The notes beneath the pieces were generated by a model. The model was not told the origin of the DNA, did no database searches, and saw nothing but the letters and a program-made list of their open reading frames with translations. From Ceratothoa steindachneri (taxonomy: Eukaryota > Arthropoda > Malacostraca > Isopoda > Cymothoidae), in contig OZ018323.1 of assembly GCA_963969495.1 (NCBI GenBank), positions 73,876,920-73,940,919 on the forward strand: a stretch of 64,000 nt of DNA, given 5' to 3'. Numbering within the stretch: position 1 is the stretch's first letter; each line of letters starts with the position of its first letter. Positions 46,165-59,290 of this stretch are shown here, in pieces. The position numbers and the translations under genes were made by a program.

Positions 46165-46165
<1 letters not shown>
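45648..46165 (+). repeat. 125-bp-unit element, array 5
   Basis: The head has the best hairpin of the set (AGTCGC CT GCGACT, 45650-45663), then CTCACAAACGAGTCGGTTGG. Three units are marked by the CCGATTCTAA-type block near 45739, 45867 and 45991. The tail at about 46078-46160 includes AATCAGAATAAGTGAGAGCA. Unlike arrays 2 and 4, no Tc1 follows. Confidence 0.8.
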
Positions 46166-48472
<2,307 letters not shown>

Positions 48473-49310
48473 CGAAGTTATGTGTTAAAGAATTGTATTA
48501 TTGATTTATGCATTTTATTCACTAAAATCACCCCTGGCCTTAACCACGGCCTCAAAAAAGGTTTTAGAAGCTGCTAGCCTTTTTTTAACTGGGTTAAAGG
48601 TGAGGATCCAGGACATGCCTTTGATACCTATATCAATGATGTATTTACATTGGTACTCTTAGTCCATCTTTAGGGAACACAGCAAGCTAGAGTTTGTTTT
48701 GTTAATTCACCACCTGGTTGTGGCCGAAATCTTTCTCTGAGAAGCAACAAAACCTTTTAAGCATGAGAGGATGTTTCACTTTGTTCATAAGATTTGAAGC
48801 ACGTTCGCTTGTACTTCATCTTCTGCAATATAGCCCTGTAAGCTGGCCCTGTTTCTGTTAGTATGTGTAGGAAGAGATTTTTCCATGCATTAACCACCTG
48901 ATGAGAGACTGACACTCCGGGGTCTGGGGCTATGGACCTCATTGAATTTCTGGGACAGTTCTCAATGATGGTTTGGATCTCTGTAAGAAATTCGGGAATT
49001 CTGTTAGTATGACCACGCCTAGAATGAGGTTTACAACCTGCGATACCCTCGTAATTACAGCATCACTCATCCAACTTTTTACGGATTGCCTGCATAGTCC
49101 TCTTGTTTGATATCGAAACAATTGGAGGTATTGGCTTTGGAGCTACTGCTGTGAATATCAGGAAGCACAGCTTGCCTTTTTACAATTTACGGGAGGCTTG
49201 AATTTCACCATAATAATGCTGGCTAAAATGACGATGAATAAACCGAGTATACCATGATTTTCGGAAGTTGACAACAAACTTCACACTGTATATAAAGCAT
49301 ATGCAGTTAA
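48473..49310 (-). mobile_element. mariner-like (maT-type) transposon remnant, internally deleted
   Basis: The minus-strand translation shows the DNA-binding part: TMQAIRKKLDE (about 49090), then CKPHSRRGHTNRIPEFLTEI, NCPRNSMRSIAPDPGVSVSH and AYRAILQKMKYKRTCFK (to about 48790). HNQVVN (about 48720) and KDGLRVP (about 48675) are scraps of the catalytic core. The second catalytic region is missing and the text runs quickly to a C-terminal scrap (about 48580-48540, ASSF then NLF). This layout matches the mariner-related group whose transposases carry an RSMRKMA-like motif. One end touches the AT microsatellite, consistent with TA target preference. Confidence 0.65.
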
Positions 49311-50080
49311 TCAAGACAATATTTACTGACATTTTTCAACTTTATGACATTGGAGAAGGAAAGAAATGGTGTATCTTCGATTTAATCGTAAGGAAATAAG
49401 TCTCTCTAGCCTTTCAATACAACTTTATACAAGAAACCTAACCTCTTTAAAAGAGAAAAAAAATGAGAAGTTAACAGATTAATGATTTTAGCATTATCTC
49501 TTATTTTTTATTTAAAGTTTTAAACGATATTTTTTGTCCCCTATCATCTCTAATTAATGTCTGGTCTTAAACATTTATTTAGCGTTTCTCTACTAGATTT
49601 TCATTACCTTTATATAATTAATGGAACAGATAGTTCTTTGTTCTTTGTCATTTTTATTTCTAAACTTAATGAAATTCATAAGAAAATGTATAAGAAAGAT
49701 GAATGCACTAAGCAATGGAAAATGAATGAAAGCACCTAAAAAAGAAAACAAAAAATAATATATTTACAGAAGACCAGCCATAAAATGGCTATTTATAAAA
49801 AATATGGGTAGTCGTGGAATCCATTGTGAGAGAAGGGAAAAGGCCTACCTGAATTTAAGGTGATAAGAAGAGTAAAACTATTAAAAATTGTACATTGTAC
49901 GAATGCTATAAACACTTTATTAAACACTAAATCAATTAAAAATATTCAAGCTTGTTCAACGTCAAATTATCCAAACGCTCTTCCTTGCGAATCAATGATA
50001 GAGATAGCTTAAACATTCAATTCGCTTCATGATTTTAGCCCTATAATTTTTCAAAGATAACTTTGCTTATTTTTTTTGTT
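49310..50080. other. AT-rich segment without recognisable features
   Basis: Only chance frames (for example 49557-49739 plus). Confidence 0.45.
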
Positions 50081-50480
50081 TTTTTTTTGCTTGACTTTAA
50101 ATTTACTGACTTGTTAGCAGAATTCAGGGGCAATGACAATTCTTTTTATTCACAGGAATTCTTTACGACCTTGAAATTCCATATATTCTCAATATGATTC
50201 AGATCAGGAAATTAATTCTGCAATTCTAAAATGTTGACCTTCTTATATGAGTAAAAAGAACTTATATTGAGACGAAAAAATTTCCTGACCAAATATCTTC
50301 CACCGAGCAGGTTATCATGTTTTAGAGCAAAATAATACCATTTTCTTTTATTTGCTAAACAACTATTTTTTTTAACAATTACAATTAACATTTGTTAGTT
50401 GAGGAGGGGGTGCAACTTCAATGCTTTATAACCTGATCTTTTGACAACTGATTTAAATGCTCTTTCCCTCGTTTTATCCC
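50080..50480 (-). pseudogene. possible Tc1 transposase core remnant
   Basis: On the minus strand ALKHDNLLGGRYLVRKFFRL (about 50325-50265) and FPDLNHIENIWNFKVVK (about 50205-50155) resemble the late Tc1 core (the HDN block and SPDLNPIENLW with the catalytic Glu). Flanking sequence does not extend the match convincingly and no inverted repeats were seen. Confidence 0.4.
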
Positions 50481-52130
50481 TGCAACCTAACAGTTTTACG
50501 ACGAAAATTTCTTTTTCATGGGCACAAGGCTTGATTTTGCATTACCTTTGATGCCTGATCGTGTAATATTTCTGCTGCGGCGGACAAAATTAATTTCTCA
50601 TCTCTAAATTTGCTAGAGACTAAAGAAATCTTAATAATGAATAAGCATTAAGTACTTGGCTCATGCTTTCGTTTCATTGCTAAAGCCTTAAATAACATTA
50701 AACGTACAACGCTTATTATTATGGGTACCTACAATAAGTTAGCTTCTTTCATGTGCTATATTATTTCAATAAAAAATGACTCAAAGTGGATTTATTACTG
50801 GTAAATCCATTGACATCATTAGCAATGACATTTGCTCATTATAAAACAAGTCTGATTACAGTTATAATAAATCCCTGAATCTTGTGAAGAGAAAAAAACA
50901 TCCAATATTTGACTATATATTTTTGAGGTTGTTTTTATCATTAATAAAGAGTTCTAGCAACTTAAAAGAAAAGAGGCTTTCTTCAATTCCTGATTAGAGG
51001 CAAAGTGTTGCAAATATTTGGAAACCAATTTTAAGCCCGTTGAAATAACTAATGAGACATCCAAATCACCTCACGATAAATCTTTCCAACTATCTTGATC
51101 TGCTTTTGAACCATCTACCGAAGCGAATTAGGTTTTCGGGATGAGGTTACCATAGCAATGAGTCGCCACCTTCGGGGTGCATTGATCAGGTCTTTGAGAT
51201 GCTCTTCATCCATGCCAAGTACGTGACTGTATCCTTGTTGTAGTGTGAAGGTTGCTACCCATATTGATTGCACACCTACACTGCATCCAGTGCAGATTTC
51301 TTTACTTTCTGGAATAAATCCTTGATAGTTTCATTTGGATCCTCGTAAATGCAGCATTTTCTGTGTCATTATCGAGAACGTTAGTTTATCTCTATGAAGC
51401 CTGTTGGTGGAGTGCAGGTAAATTTACATTTTCTTACTTACCAAAGCTCTAAGGCGCTGCCAGGATACTTCGTTACAATTGGAACATAAAGAAATGGCAC
51501 AGACTCCCGGTACTAATGCTCCCCGGCAGTCTCAACTCAATTGAGTCTACCTAGGATTTATTCATTCTAGATAATTTTAGTTTTCCCGTTTGTTGCTACT
51601 TTATTTACGATATTCCTGTCACCTATTTTCTTGCTTTGTGGCTAAAATTTCAGGATAGTCATCAACTAGTTTTCGTCCATTCATCCCTTGTGCCGGCTGA
51701 TGTGAAGAGAGACTGCTTCAACACTCTTTCCTCCACAGCAGCTGCAATTTGTCCTCACCGCCCTACTGCCAGCAAGAAGATCTGCAACTATATTAAAAGT
51801 TTAGAGAAAATAAAGCAAACGCCACGTATAAATAACAATTTTATAATTTAATACTGAGGTGGCTCTCATTTGATAATAATAACTGCTTTACTATATCAGG
51901 GAATGCAGTCAGAAGTTTTGAACAGTGGCTATGAGAAATTTAACCCAGTCATGAAGCTGAACCTACTCCAGCTCTTTGAGAGATGTTGGCAAAAGAATGG
52001 TTCCTAACTTGCTGCTCTAAAACATCAGGGATGTTCGATTAAATTAAAAACTTAAGGCAAATTCAATGGTTCTACATCGGAATGTGCATATCTTGTAAGT
52101 TTTTAGCTCTGCACTCACGGTAATATCTGT
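50480..52130. other. AT-rich intergenic DNA
   Basis: No recognised coding or RNA features. A slightly GC-richer patch (51120-51330) and one 71-codon frame (51636-51851 plus) are unassigned. Confidence 0.45.
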
Positions 52131-52515
52131 GGTTATACCTCTCTTTTAAGGCATGAACTTTTAACGTTGTGACACTTCGCCCCTTCAGGTTTACGCACTG
52201 AGAAGGGAGATTTCGTCTATTTGGCGAAAATAGACATAAACAATCGGAGAGGACAGTGAGCCTGTTTATAGTTTTTCTGCCGACGAAGGCATAGGCAGCA
52301 AGATTTTCATTCTAAAGGTTCTCACACCCTACTACGTTTATATTAACGAACTATGAAATCTTCTGGCCAAAATCCTTCTTTGCGAACGACTTTATATCTT
52401 GGGCAGCGGGGAAACGGGGAAAGGGGGTGAAGTCTTGGCCCATGTGGAGCATAACAGTTGACACTGTATAACCAAACTAGCGTCTGCTTGTCCTCGTTAT
52501 GTTTATTCCTCCACA
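52130..52515 (-). repeat. Gypsy-2 left LTR (3' LTR), partial
   Basis: Bases 52155-52510 match the reverse of 27080-27420 and begin like 56600-56705 (TTTTAACGTTGTGACA..TTCGCCCCTTCA, TTTACGCAC.GAGAAG). The inner end is CCTCCACA at 52515. The outer ~1 kb is missing. Confidence 0.78.
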
Positions 52516-52532
52516 TTTCCTCCCTCCTAAAG
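52516..52532 (-). promoter_or_regulatory. candidate polypurine tract of Gypsy-2
   Basis: Directly inside the left LTR the plus strand is pyrimidine-rich (TTTCCTCCCTCCT), that is AGGAGGGAGGAAA on the coding strand. This is the expected place and composition for the primer of plus-strand DNA synthesis. Confidence 0.5.
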
Positions 52533-52564
52533 AAGGTAATAGAGGGAAGGGCTAAAGTGGTAAA

Positions 52565-53330
52565 ATAATGATTGACACAGGCCGGTGATCGGATTCGACG
52601 TTAAACTCACGATCTATTAAATAGAACTTGAATATATTTATGCCCCGAATTATGGCTAGCGCTTCCTCTTCTATAGTTGTATAAGCTCTATCTCGACTCG
52701 ATAGTTTTCGTCTCGCATAAGCTATGGGAAAAGAGGTACCATCTTCTTCATATTACACCGGGACACGGCCGATTCCTTCACCACAGGCATTGGTGCGGAT
52801 CCCGAAGTTCAGTTTGAAATTAGGTTGCTTCCCGCCGTGAACAAATCAAATGGCAATCGAGTGAAGTACATTGAGCCTTTATCTGTTGCTAAGGAGGTTA
52901 GCCTCTTGGACGTGTTGGCTGAAGGGATGTGGTGATATGCATGGCACAAATCAATTTCGGAGATGTATTTGGCGTCTTCAAACATGTGTAGTCTTTGATT
53001 AATTAGCGGAATAGGCTAGAATCAAAAATGGTTTCTGATTTAAGTTTCGTAAAATCAACACACATTCGAAATGTATGGTCAGGTTTTCGGACCATCACTA
53101 TCGGTTAGCAAAAACCGGAGGACTAAGGCTCGATAATCCCCAACTCTAGCAGATTCTTCACTTCTGCTTTAAAGGCGGATCGAAGATGAATTGGGGGGGC
53201 GGAGATAATGTTTATATCTAATGGTTTCCTGTGTCTTCAATTTGATCTTATGAACAAACTGTTTGGAGAAGCCTGGTTTCTCGGAAATTACATCGGTGAA
53301 TTCCTTTAATAGGGCGGACAATTGGGAATT
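52565..53330 (-). pseudogene. Gypsy-2 RT and RNase H, active site deleted
   Basis: RT blocks on the minus strand: QETIRYKHYLRPPN (about 53260-53220), PIVMVRKPDHTFRMCVDFTK (about 53105-53045), YISEIDLCHAYHHIP (about 52970-52920), TRLPFDLFTAGSN (about 52865-52825). The YxDD-bearing segment is missing. The text passes near 52805 straight into RNase H: NACGEGIGRV (about 52800-52770), FPIAYARRKLSSRDRAYTTI (about 52730-52672), EEEALAIIRGINIFKFYLID (to about 52612) and EFNVES. Stops occur in several frames. The missing part spans the RT palm through the thumb/connection region. Confidence 0.75.
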
Positions 53331-54030
53331 TCTGAGCGGGCCAAGGTAGGGATATAAATCTAACTCTGTAGACGGGCCGTCCTAAGGGAAGGATAATGAG
53401 GGGAGAGGATTTTTTTTTTGTACCTTTACGTACATCGTGCTTACCACCTGAAGAAGTTCACATGGGTATAAAGCTTCCATGTTTCCTTCTTCATTCAGCG
53501 TCACAATATTATTAATACATGCTCGGCGCTAATACTTACTGAGCATGTTTATGTGATACATTCTATGGCCTGAGGGAGTCCCAATCAAGTAATCAACGAA
53601 GCCACAAATGTCTATGACCGGGAAGGGACATTTCCATTGGCAGAGAAACTTATTTGTTACTGTATGCAGTAATAACAACACTTCCTCGCAGGCTTTAATT
53701 TCGAGCTTTTGCTTTTAAATAGAAATAAGTTTTGTATATTTCTAGGTTGCACTTCGCGTTTGAGCGGAGTCCACATATGCGTAGGAGGATTTAACTTCTT
53801 CATCGAATTGGGAATTAGTGAAGAGCTCCTTAAGTATGCTCATAAGTCCTCAGCCGTTACGTCTGTACAACAATTCGAAGGGGGCAAAACCCAGATTTCG
53901 ATGAGGAATCTCTCGGTACGTGAAGAGGGCGAATGGTAGGTACTGATGCCATTCTCAAGGCTGAGACTGAGAGAGATTTAATAACACTGCCTTTTGGGTA
54001 TCATTTTATTTCTCACACATCCCGTTTGCC
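53330..54030 (-). pseudogene. Gypsy-2 integrase C-terminal part
   Basis: Just after the protease the minus strand reads SANGMCEK (about 54030-54005), the block with the catalytic Glu position, then WHQYLPFALFTYREIPHRNL (about 53950-53890), FAPFELLYRR, and the C-terminal domain with CEEVLLLLHTVTNKFLCQWK (about 53690-53630), PFPVIDICGFVDYLIGTPSG and HRMYHINMLSKY (about 53570-53530). The earlier part (zinc-binding domain and the first two catalytic Asp) is deleted. The final block precedes RT directly, confirming that integrase is upstream of RT. Confidence 0.75.
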
Positions 54031-54300
54031 GAGGCGTAAAGTACTGACAGTGGATATGGCATCTGGCTATGGGGAAATTGTTTGATCTATCCAGGAAGTC
54101 CTAACCAACCGTGAACCTCTTGTGCTTGGGGCTAACTGAGGGAAAGCAATTTATCTGATATGACGATACGGGTGCACTTCGTATCGCGTACCAATGTTCA
54201 CACTCGGCAATCATTTACTGATCCAGTCTCGAACTTTAGTCCTCCGGGAGAACTCTTGTTAAACAAAAAGTTCACCTGTTTGTCAGGGGAATTCGATGTT
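54030..54300 (-). pseudogene. Gypsy-2 aspartic protease fragment
   Basis: LFNKSSPGGLKFETGSVN (about 54265-54215) and LVRDTKCTRIVISDKLL (about 54195-54145) match the Gypsy-1 protease region and keep the catalytic DT pair (third residue Lys instead of Gly). After a frameshift FLDRSNNFPIARCHIHCQYF (about 54095-54035) ends abruptly at the junction with the integrase block. Confidence 0.7.
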
Positions 54301-54369
54301 GACGAAGGAGGCGCTGGAGTAGGCGGTCGTTTTGGGGGGAGATATGCGGTTATGTTGTGCACTTGTTGA

Positions 54370-55500
54370 CTCAAGGAGAAGCTAAGCCTCGAATTTTGGG
54401 GGCAATGAAAGCTAGTGTGACCTGGGGTGCCACAATTAAAACACGCAACGGTTTTTGGGGGTATGACGAGGACGAGGGGTTTAGATTAATTAGGGGCTTA
54501 ATATTTCTCTGATCCTTAGATGAAAAGATTTTAGGTTTGGAGTGTCCGGAGTTCTTAATAAATTTAGGTGGGTTATTTTGCTAGGGTTTCTTGAGATACC
54601 CACCTTTCTTTGGAGACGAGGGCTGGTTCTTTCTAACCTCGCAAGGATATAGTTTCTGGTTGGAAGCATGTAGATCCGCTTCTTCCACGCAGTCATTGAA
54701 CGCTATCGGCTAGCTTATCCTTGATGAAGGCTCGTATCTCTGGAGCAGGGCACACAATAATTGGTCCTTAAGAATGAAGTAGACGAGAGAGTCTATTTCA
54801 TTTCCCACATGTACTGAAACCAGCCAGAATTAGAGATGTCTTTAAAGGATAAAGTAAATTGACGGTATGCTTGACCAGGCTGAATTCTAGCATATCTAAA
54901 CTTCATCCTATACTCCTCAGAATTTAGATTAAGGGTAAAATAATCTACCCAAGCCTCTGATGGTAACGAGATGAATATATCACGGAGAGAGGTATTAAGC
55001 AGAAGCAGTAATCTCGCGATTCCCTCTGTTTTTATGTCCCAATTATTCACATCAAAGATTTTCTCGAAGTGGCTCAGGTATAAACACAGGTCTTCGTTAT
55101 CTTTGTATGCTTGGAGTTTCATCATAGGTACTTGTTTAGCTCCAGGCCAGGATCCAACGGAATTCACTTCCACCTGATCCTTGCTCAATGCCGTTTTATG
55201 TGCACGTATTCGATCTCTCTCTTCTGCTTCCATCTGTATTCTTGTTTCTTCTTCTTCTTCTGTTTCAGCTTGCGCCTGTTCTCTCTTTTTCCCTCTTTCC
55301 GTTATTTCCTAATCCTGGACGTAGGCAATTAGTTCTTTGCCTACTAATCCAAGAGTTTGGCTTTGTTGGTGGAACCTTTAAAAGACGATGTTTTACTTAT
55401 GTCCGTCAAAAACATCGATGTACGCTAATGTTACTTATGCAACCACGAAACAAGTACATAGTGCTCTGCCTAACTCAAACTTACCACCTATAATTTCTGT
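54370..55500 (-). pseudogene. Gypsy-2 gag with CCHC zinc knuckle
   Basis: A 146-codon open frame (55233-54793) starts MEAEERDRIRAHK after a Glu/Arg-rich coiled-coil-like stretch (to about 55310). It contains KLQAYKDNEDLCLYLSHFEK, WDIKTEGIARLLLLLNTSLR, YFTLNLNSEEYRMKFRYAR and QAYRQFTLSFKDI, the standard retrotransposon Gag capsid fold. After stops, LQRKVGISRNPSK and VACFNCGTPGHTSFHCPQN (about 54455-54395) follow. The latter is a complete CX2CX4HX4C knuckle. Capsid and knuckle are better preserved than in Gypsy-1. Confidence 0.8.
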
Positions 55501-55673
55501 TAATTGAATTAACACCATTAACGGTCTAATCACAATAAATTAAATAAAATATACACCGACATTATCCTCTTATAATTTACAATTTTCCTCGAACGCTTAG
55601 GCACAAATTTTGTTACTAATCAAGGGGATGCAACACAATCAACTATTATTGAGTTCTTCTAAATGCCCAAAAA

Positions 55674-55683
55674 CATGTCACCA
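55674..55683 (-). promoter_or_regulatory. candidate primer-binding site of Gypsy-2
   Basis: Six bases inside the right (5') LTR the coding strand reads TGGTGACATG. A TGG start close to the LTR end is expected for a tRNA-primed site. I did not match a specific tRNA. Confidence 0.4.
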
Positions 55684-55689
55684 ATTTTA

Positions 55690-56710
55690 TGCCGTGGTTT
55701 ACGGCCGAGTACGTATGTACGTCTGACTCGTAAATGAGTCAATTCATTCTACTTTTCTCTAAGAGTGCTCTACTCTAATTCTCTTACCAGGGAGGATACG
55801 TATTATGATATATCTATTACCATTTGTAGCGTTTGGGGATCTAATTAAACAACTAAGACAAAAATATACTTTTAGTTACATAAAAGATTGAAATATTAAA
55901 TCTTTAAGTATACTTTCGCACGGAATAGGAAACAACAAAAAAAATGAATAAGTTTTGGATTCGTTTACTTTTAACTCAGAGGGAGTCGACAGTTGGGTGA
56001 CCTTGAAAGTGAGTCTACTCGCTTTGGTGATTTAAAACGTGTTGGACTGGAGGCTTCCTCGTTCACGTGAGGCGGGTTGAGAAAACAGCTGATGCTTCTC
56101 ACTGGGTAGGTAAGGGCGCGTGGCGAGGCTATTCGACTTGAAGATATAAGTGAGGGGATCTTGGATGAATGAAAATTATTCCGATCCTTGCGTTACAAAC
56201 TCGGACTTCTCGATGATGAGACTTAAGCAAGAGGTCAATCTTTTCTCGAATTGGAATTTACGTTGGTATTCCTTAATGGTGAGGGGCATCTCTGTTTTAT
56301 TCTCAGAAAACTGAGAAAAGGATTTTCTCTGGACGAGAAAAGCATGAGAGTTGGTCTTGATACCACTGGTCTACTCTTATAAGCGACCAAAGAAACGGCC
56401 TCAGGAGGAAAAGACCCGCTCGTCTCCCCCTATCTTCTTGATTCCCTGTTTGACTCAGAGACTATTCTTCTTCTTTCAATTGCTACGCGGATTCTCCTTT
56501 AAATTTCTTGAGATGGAACTATATAAACGTCGATTATCCCCTGGGTGGAGGGAAGACGAGGGAGTTTAGGAGAAGAGAACTCTTACTAGCCCACAGTTAA
56601 ACCTCTCTCCAAGTGCATAAATTTTCAACGTTGTGACAATTCGCCCCTTCACGTTTACGCACAGAGAAGATGAGATTTGGTCTATTTGGCAAAAAATAGA
56701 CATAAACAAA
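55690..56710 (-). repeat. Gypsy-2 right LTR (5' LTR), outer end missing
   Basis: Begins TGCCGTGG..TACGGCCGAGTACGTATG and aligns in inverted orientation with 27300-28455 of the solo LTR. The match ends near 56705 (GACATAAACAA), so about 370 bp of the outer end are lost. The overlapping open frames are by-products. Confidence 0.78.
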
Positions 56711-57060
56711 GTCCTTATTTCTGTAGGTAGTTTTTATGATACAATACTTAAGTGCGCTTTTAGAAAATATTGAAAACTTTGCCACATTTGAAATTGAAAT
56801 ATGATATAGTTTTCATCTGTTTAAAATGAGATCATTATTCAAAAAGCGGTTTGTCTACATTCCAGGTTTTTTCTTTTGGTTTTACATTCAATGTGAGATA
56901 AAGTGTATGATTTATTAACGCAAAGTCAGGCAACGAAATTTGAATTTATTTGTGTGCTTGGGCTAATATTTGTGGCAAAAATACACATAGGCGAAGTCTT
57001 ATTCATACATTATTTGTCTTTTCGCCTAATAATTTGTTTGCTATATTTCTAATTCAATTT
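56710..57060. other. AT-rich spacer between Gypsy-2 and the LINE remnant
   Basis: No recognisable feature. Confidence 0.4.
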
Positions 57061-59290
57061 ACTTATGTGTAGAACATTTCAGATACGATAATGTTGGTGA
57101 GGTAGTGTTCTTAAACTCAATTATTTTAATTAATTTGACCCTTTTTTCGTTTAAAACGAGAATAGGTGTTATTTTTAAGTAAATGTCAGACTGAATGGAC
57201 TCGGAAACGATCGTGCTCGTAGACCAAAAGGGCCAGGAGCAGAGGGCGTCTTTTATAACATTAGGGCATAAGAAGTCCCAGGAGCGCTTGGCGAGCCAGG
57301 ACTTAGTCGTTAGCTTCGCTAAATGAGAGACGATTCTCAGCCTAAATGGCCACGCTTTTCTTCCTAAAGGAGATACGCGCCAAAATATTTCGAATAAACG
57401 GGGTGCGTCTCTCCGGAAGTGAAACACTTGGCCACACACGATTTTGACTTATCCTATGTGGCTTTGCAGCAACTTACACTGACTTCAAGTAACTCACATT
57501 TTGCACGTCTAGAGGAGCGTTTAGTATGGCCGAATTGTTGGCAATAGTAGCGCCTCCGTGGCAGCGGCACGAATGCCTTCACGTGGTAGCGATATTAACC
57601 GGCACGCACTGACTAAGGCAGATTGTCGCAGTCGAAAGTGACGAAGAGTTTGTAGGGGTGGGTCTCTAGACCCTTCCCTGTTTTTTCATCACACACTCGA
57701 AATTGACCGCTCCATGGTCGGCCAAGCTGTAACGTAATGTCATCTATGGTGTAGTCCACGAACTCCCTCACATAAACCACCATTTTCACAAAGTTCATGG
57801 TAGAATCCGACGTCACATTCACCGGCGTGACACTCACTGGCGTGTCATCAAGTGTCCGAAGGGAACTAATAATGGCCGCCTCTGGGAGATTCAACGCATT
57901 CACTAGAAGTCTTACGTCCGAGAAATGGATCACTTTCACCTGATCGATCATGTTGCCCTTAGCTAACATGCTGCCACCAGTGAGCAAATAAAAAAGAAAC
58001 TGTTTGAACCAGCAGGCTCAAAAACGCCACTTAATTATGAATGAGGGGCCTAGACGTAATTGAGGCTCCTCTCTGCACACCTTTAGTCTTAGTCTTGGAA
58101 TCCTTAACCTGGAGAGCAACGGAGTCGGATGTGAAAGACTTGGCTTGGTGGCTTACCGAAATGGCAGCAGACCCGTCCGTCATCGCGGCTCCCGTGGAAG
58201 GAGACGAGCCCCGAGTCGTCTTTGTCTTTTTCGTTTTCTTGTTTATTTTCTTTTTTGGAGTGGAAGGTGGGAAATAAACTCGTTTCTGTCCTCCACCGGT
58301 AGTTGCCCCTAGGCCAGAGGGACTGGCCTCAGCCAGATTGTTCGTAAAATGAAGATGGTCTTCGCTGTCACAGGGCCACCAACCAGAGGAGGAGATCCCT
58401 CTTCTCCTTTTGGATCCTCGGGGGCCCAAGCCGTCTGAGGAGAATCTTGCACAGGGGCGGGCTCGGGTTCTGTGCTTGGTACTGAGCCCTGACTCGATCC
58501 CATCGAGGATTCTACCATCTGGGGCTTGGTCACCTTTAGATCATGTCCCTGGGGGCATGGGCCGACCCCTGTCATCCCTTAACCCTCTAAGGTGTTTAAC
58601 CCTATTGAGCGCCGGGAACTTTCAATTATGGCATGTGGCGTGCTTTCTTGGCAGTCCTCTGGGCAATTATAGGGGGACTGCCGCTAGTAATACGGATTCC
58701 ACCAAGAGGGACCCCAAAAAAAGGAGTGAGGAGGAGTCCCCTGCCCTCGTAAAACTAGGAAAGGAGTAAGCTTCCTCTCCACTCAAAGAGGTTTGGAGGG
58801 TCGCCTGCGAAAGTATAGGGGGAGGAGGCTCCATATTTTCTCATCACCAGGCATGGTGACCCTATAGTTTACACAGGAAGCAAACCTGCTGCCAAAATTT
58901 GAAGCTACTCCTTCCTCCTAGTAGCCCGACAGCCTATCGATCGGCATTGCTGCTTCACCTTAGGCTCGGCGTAAAATCTATTGATAGTGAAGGAGAAAGA
59001 AATGGGATGTGATGATGGTGTGGGTAGGGGTGAAGCAGAATGTTAAAATCCCACCACCCCGATCCGGGATGTGGTTAGGCAAGAAGAAACTGGACAGTAT
59101 CTACCCTGTGAAATTATAGGATGACCAGAGAAAGATGCGGGAGAGATTGTAGGGAAAGTGAGGAAGCAGGACACGAATACAAGGTGTCAGAAAGAAGGAT
59201 AAAAAGTTAAGCTGGGGCCGGATGAGGTGCTTAGTCCCGTTAGCCCGGCGGTGGGAAAACCAAATCGCCGTGCCCCTTACGGGGTCTATC
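57060..59290 (-). mobile_element. non-LTR retrotransposon (LINE) 5' region with ORF1
   Basis: A GC-rich block on the minus strand comprises a 5' leader (59290-58600) and an ORF1-type gene (58575 to about 57270). No reverse transcriptase is present, so the 3' part is missing and the element is truncated near 57060. The layout (Ser/Pro-rich start, basic stretch, RRM-like segment, zinc knuckles) fits the Jockey/I group of LINEs. The remaining frame 57439-57059 runs over the end of the recognisable homology. Confidence 0.65.
57260..58600 (-). pseudogene. LINE ORF1 protein (RRM-like domain and zinc knuckles), broken
   Basis: Open frames on the minus strand are 58575-58309 (Pro/Ser/Glu-rich), 58429-58031 (basic, with TPKKKINKKTKKTKTTRG) and 57987-57613. 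The last has an RRM-like segment: PVNVTSDSTMNFVKMVVYV, REFVDYTIDDITLQLG and THPYKLFVTFDCDNLP. Past a frameshift, FVPLPRRRYYCQQFGHTKRS (about 57580-57525) and CVAKCFTSGETHPVYSKYF (about 57440-57385) correspond to the paired CCHC knuckles, with some Cys lost. The protein would bind the LINE RNA. Several frameshifts and stops; the plus-strand frames 58041-58277 and 58410-58769 are its shadows. Confidence 0.65.

Larger units (their letters stand above)
52130..56710 (-). mobile_element. Ty3/Gypsy retrotransposon Gypsy-2, integrase upstream of RT
   Basis: LTR sequence lies at both sides (52130-52515, truncated on its outer side; 55690-56710, truncated on its outer side), in the same orientation. 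The full LTR length is known from the solo copy at 27067-28455. Coding order on the minus strand is gag (55.5-54.4 kb), protease (54.3-54.03), integrase C-terminal part (54.03-53.33), RT (53.3-52.8) and RNase H (52.8-52.57). At least two internal deletions remove most of the integrase core and the RT active site. It shares the integrase-before-RT order and several motifs with Gypsy-1, but the LTRs are clearly a different family. Confidence 0.82.

Noticed and set aside
58041..58769. Plus-strand open frames of 78 and 119 codons
   Set aside because: They are shadows of the minus-strand LINE ORF1, whose motifs are recognisable.
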